Origin: an uncultured Duncaniella sp.
Lineage (GTDB): Bacteria > Bacteroidota > Bacteroidia > Bacteroidales > Muribaculaceae
Direction of reading: 5' to 3'
Assembly: GCA_910576785.1 (NCBI GenBank)
Contig: CAJTJG010000019.1
Coordinates: forward strand, 3,690 to 67,689
DNA: 64,000 nt
Positions 62,451 through 64,000 of the stretch are shown in pieces. The position numbers and the translations under genes were made by a program. Under the pieces are notes generated by a model. It did not search any database, was not told where the DNA came from, and saw only the letters and a list, made by a program, of their open reading frames with translations. Every line of letters begins with the position of its first letter. Position 1 is the stretch's first letter.

Positions 62451-63887
62451 ATGGGAGGTTTCTTTGGTTCTGTGTCCAAGACACCGTGTGTAAACGATCT
62501 GTTTTACGGCACCGACTACAATTCTCACCTCGGCACCAAGCGTGCCGGAATGGTGACATTCGACCCTGAGAAGGGGTTTAACCGCAAAATCCACAGTCTG
62601 GAACGCGACTATTTCCGTTCCAAATTCGAGGATGATCTGGACTCCTTTGTTGGCTGCGAAGGCCTTGGAGTCATCAGCGACACTGATCCACAACCGATCA
62701 TTGTCAACTCTCACCTCGGGCGCTACGCAGTGGTGACCGTGGCAAAAATCAACAATCTACGCGAGATTGCGGCTGAACTCCTGGCCGAGCGCATGCACCT
62801 GAGCGAACTGTCGGCCAACAATATCAACCAGACCGAAGTCGTGGCGTTGCTCATCAATATGGGTGAGACCTTCACCGATGGCATCAATCTGGTCTACAAG
62901 AAGATCAAGGGTTCATGCTCTATGCTCATTCTCACTGAGAACGGCATCATAGCAGCCCGCGACTATCTGGGACGTACCCCTATCGTGATCGGACGCAAGC
63001 CTGGAGCATATGCAGCCACAAGCGAGTCGTCCGCCTTCCCCAACCTCGACTACGAAGTGGTACGCGACCTTGGACCCGGCGAGATAGTACGACTACGTCC
63101 CGACTCTATGGAAGTACTTCAGGCACCCGCCCGCAAAGAACAGATTTGCTCATTCCTCTGGGTATACTACGGATTCCCCGCAAGCGACTATCTGGGCATC
63201 AACACCGAGGATGTACGTGAGGCCGGCGGACGCCGGATGGGCGAACAGGATCCCACCGAGGCCGACTGTGTGTGCGGCATCCCCGATTCAGGTGTAGGCC
63301 ATGCCCTGGGCTATGCCGAAGGCCGTGGCATCCCCTACCGCCGCGCCGTGCTCAAATACACCCCCACATGGCCCCGTAGCTTCACACCCGGCAACCAGTC
63401 ACGCCGCGATCTCGTGGCCAAGATGAAACTCATCCCCAATCGCGCCATACTTGACGGCAAGAGAGTGGTGTTCTGTGACGATTCCATCGTGCGCGGCACA
63501 CAGCTTCGCGACAATGTGCGCACATTTTTTGACTGTGGTGCCAAGGAAGTACACGCCCGTATCTCATGTCCGCCGCTCGTATATGGATGTCCCTTCGTAG
63601 GCTTCACATCATCAAAGAGCGATATGGAGCTGATCACGCGCCAGATAATCAAGGACTTTGAGGGCGACGACAAGGCTCACCTCGACGAATATGCCACCAC
63701 AGGCTCAGAGCGCTACGAGCGCATGGTACAGGAGATAGCACGACGTCTTGACCTCTCGACACTTAAATTCAGCAAGATCGAGGATCTGATAGCAAGCATA
63801 GGTCTGCCCAAGTGCCGCGTGTGCACCCACTGCTTCGATGGCTCAGGCTGCCATCCCGACGAGGCCTACCGCGAGCAAAATTCCTGA
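62451..63887 (+). CDS. PurF-like amidophosphoribosyltransferase homologue lacking the nucleophile Cys
   Basis: 478 residues. The N-terminal glutamine amidotransferase (Ntn) domain begins MGGFFGSVSKTPC, where true PurF begins MCGIVG; the Cys that becomes the N-terminal nucleophile is a Gly. The phosphoribosyltransferase domain is intact, with RVVFCDDSIVRGTQLRDN as PRPP-binding loop. Cysteines at 233 (ICSFLW), 380 (VYGCPFVGF), 455 and 458 (LPKCRVCTHC) sit where Bacillus-type PurF holds its 4Fe-4S cluster. So the protein can probably bind PRPP and an Fe-S cluster but cannot use glutamine by the usual route. It may use ammonia or have a regulatory or different synthetic role (inference). Similar MGGFFG proteins seem to accompany normal PurF in Bacteroidales (recollection). 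Followed by a hairpin terminator. Confidence 0.85.
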   Translation: MGGFFGSVSKTPCVNDLFYGTDYNSHLGTKRAGMVTFDPEKGFNRKIHSLERDYFRSKFEDDLDSFVGCEGLGVISDTDPQPIIVNSHLGRYAVVTVAKINNLREIAAELLAERMHLSELSANNINQTEVVALLINMGETFTDGINLVYKKIKGSCSMLILTENGIIAARDYLGRTPIVIGRKPGAYAATSESSAFPNLDYEVVRDLGPGEIVRLRPDSMEVLQAPARKEQICSFLWVYYGFPASDYLGINTEDVREAGGRRMGEQDPTEADCVCGIPDSGVGHALGYAEGRGIPYRRAVLKYTPTWPRSFTPGNQSRRDLVAKMKLIPNRAILDGKRVVFCDDSIVRGTQLRDNVRTFFDCGAKEVHARISCPPLVYGCPFVGFTSSKSDMELITRQIIKDFEGDDKAHLDEYATTGSERYERMVQEIARRLDLSTLKFSKIEDLIASIGLPKCRVCTHCFDGSGCHPDEAYREQNS

Positions 63888-63924
63888 TCATACCGACCAA
63901 AAGACCGCATATAAAATCGAGTGG

Positions 63925-63954
63925 GAGGTGAACACTAATTGAGGTGTTCACCTC
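63925..63954 (+). terminator. Terminator of the PurF-like gene
   Basis: Perfect 11-bp inverted repeat GAGGTGAACAC (63925-63935 and 63944-63954) with an 8-nt loop, followed by TTTCGTGTTC, 38 bases past the stop. No further gene is seen up to the window end. Confidence 0.75.
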
Positions 63955-64000
63955 TTTCGTGTTCACTTGTCCTCTCACACCACCGTACAAGCGGTTCCGC

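Noticed and set aside
1..64000. CRISPR arrays, rRNA genes, insertion sequences
   Set aside because: No regularly spaced repeats, no rRNA-like segments and no transposase motifs were seen. The long hairpin at 49131-49230 has no encoded transposase or visible target duplication.

Overview
The window looks like a Bacteroidales chromosome, most likely a gut member of the Muribaculaceae or a close relative. The evidence is a complete Na+-NQR operon, ExbB/ExbD/ExbD/TonB in one operon, secreted proteins ending in T9SS-like C-terminal domains, a FadL/OmpP1-type porin, an ileS-dksA-lspA-DUF4296 string, and promoters with the Bacteroidetes -7 element TAnnTTTG (sometimes with an upstream TTTG). The genus assignment is inference; no rRNA gene is present.

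Layout. (1) 1-8,432: an AT-richer accessory block with unlike codon use. It holds the end of a helicase, a large Eco57I/TaqI-type DNA methyltransferase, an unknown protein, a HEPN-like protein, a small acidic protein, a RhuM gene fragment, a broken DUF1016 nuclease gene and an intact RhuM gene. It reads as a defence island and stops next to a tRNA-Leu(CAG) (8,578-8,658). (2) 8,890-19,465, all minus strand: a Pif1-like helicase with TPRs behind a FadL-family porin, a low-complexity Trp/Gly-rich secreted protein, and a three-gene heavy-metal RND efflux operon (adaptor, pump, TolC-like). (3) 19,744-29,451, plus strand: housekeeping string ileS, dksA-like, lspA, DUF4296 lipoprotein, a small unknown gene, tilS, then a SulP anion transporter and an EamA-type permease. 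(4) 29,608-42,648, minus strand: pnp, a GLUG-repeat surface protein, a C10 cysteine protease with leucine-rich repeats whose start is separated from its body by a 19-base C tract, and tonB-exbD-exbD-exbB. (5) 43,165-49,080, plus strand: nqrABCDEF. (6) 49,467-54,111: two YjbH-like outer-membrane proteins, a lipoprotein and a YbiT-like ABC-F ATPase. (7) 54,355-62,296: a tight three-gene operon of a membrane-anchored vWA protein, a tubulin/FtsZ-like (Tubulin_2) GTPase and a membrane-anchored papain-like protease. (8) 62,451-63,887: a PurF-like protein without the catalytic N-terminal cysteine.

The best candidate for an undescribed system is the vWA / tubulin-like / papain-like operon. Tubulin_2 proteins are known to sit beside vWA proteins and have been proposed to remodel membranes; a large transmembrane papain-like protease as third component is the new element here. 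Second is the helicase-methyltransferase-unknown-HEPN cluster at the left edge. Third is the C10 protease, whose poly-C tract has a length that puts the best start codon out of frame, as expected of a phase-variable OFF state (or of a sequencing error).
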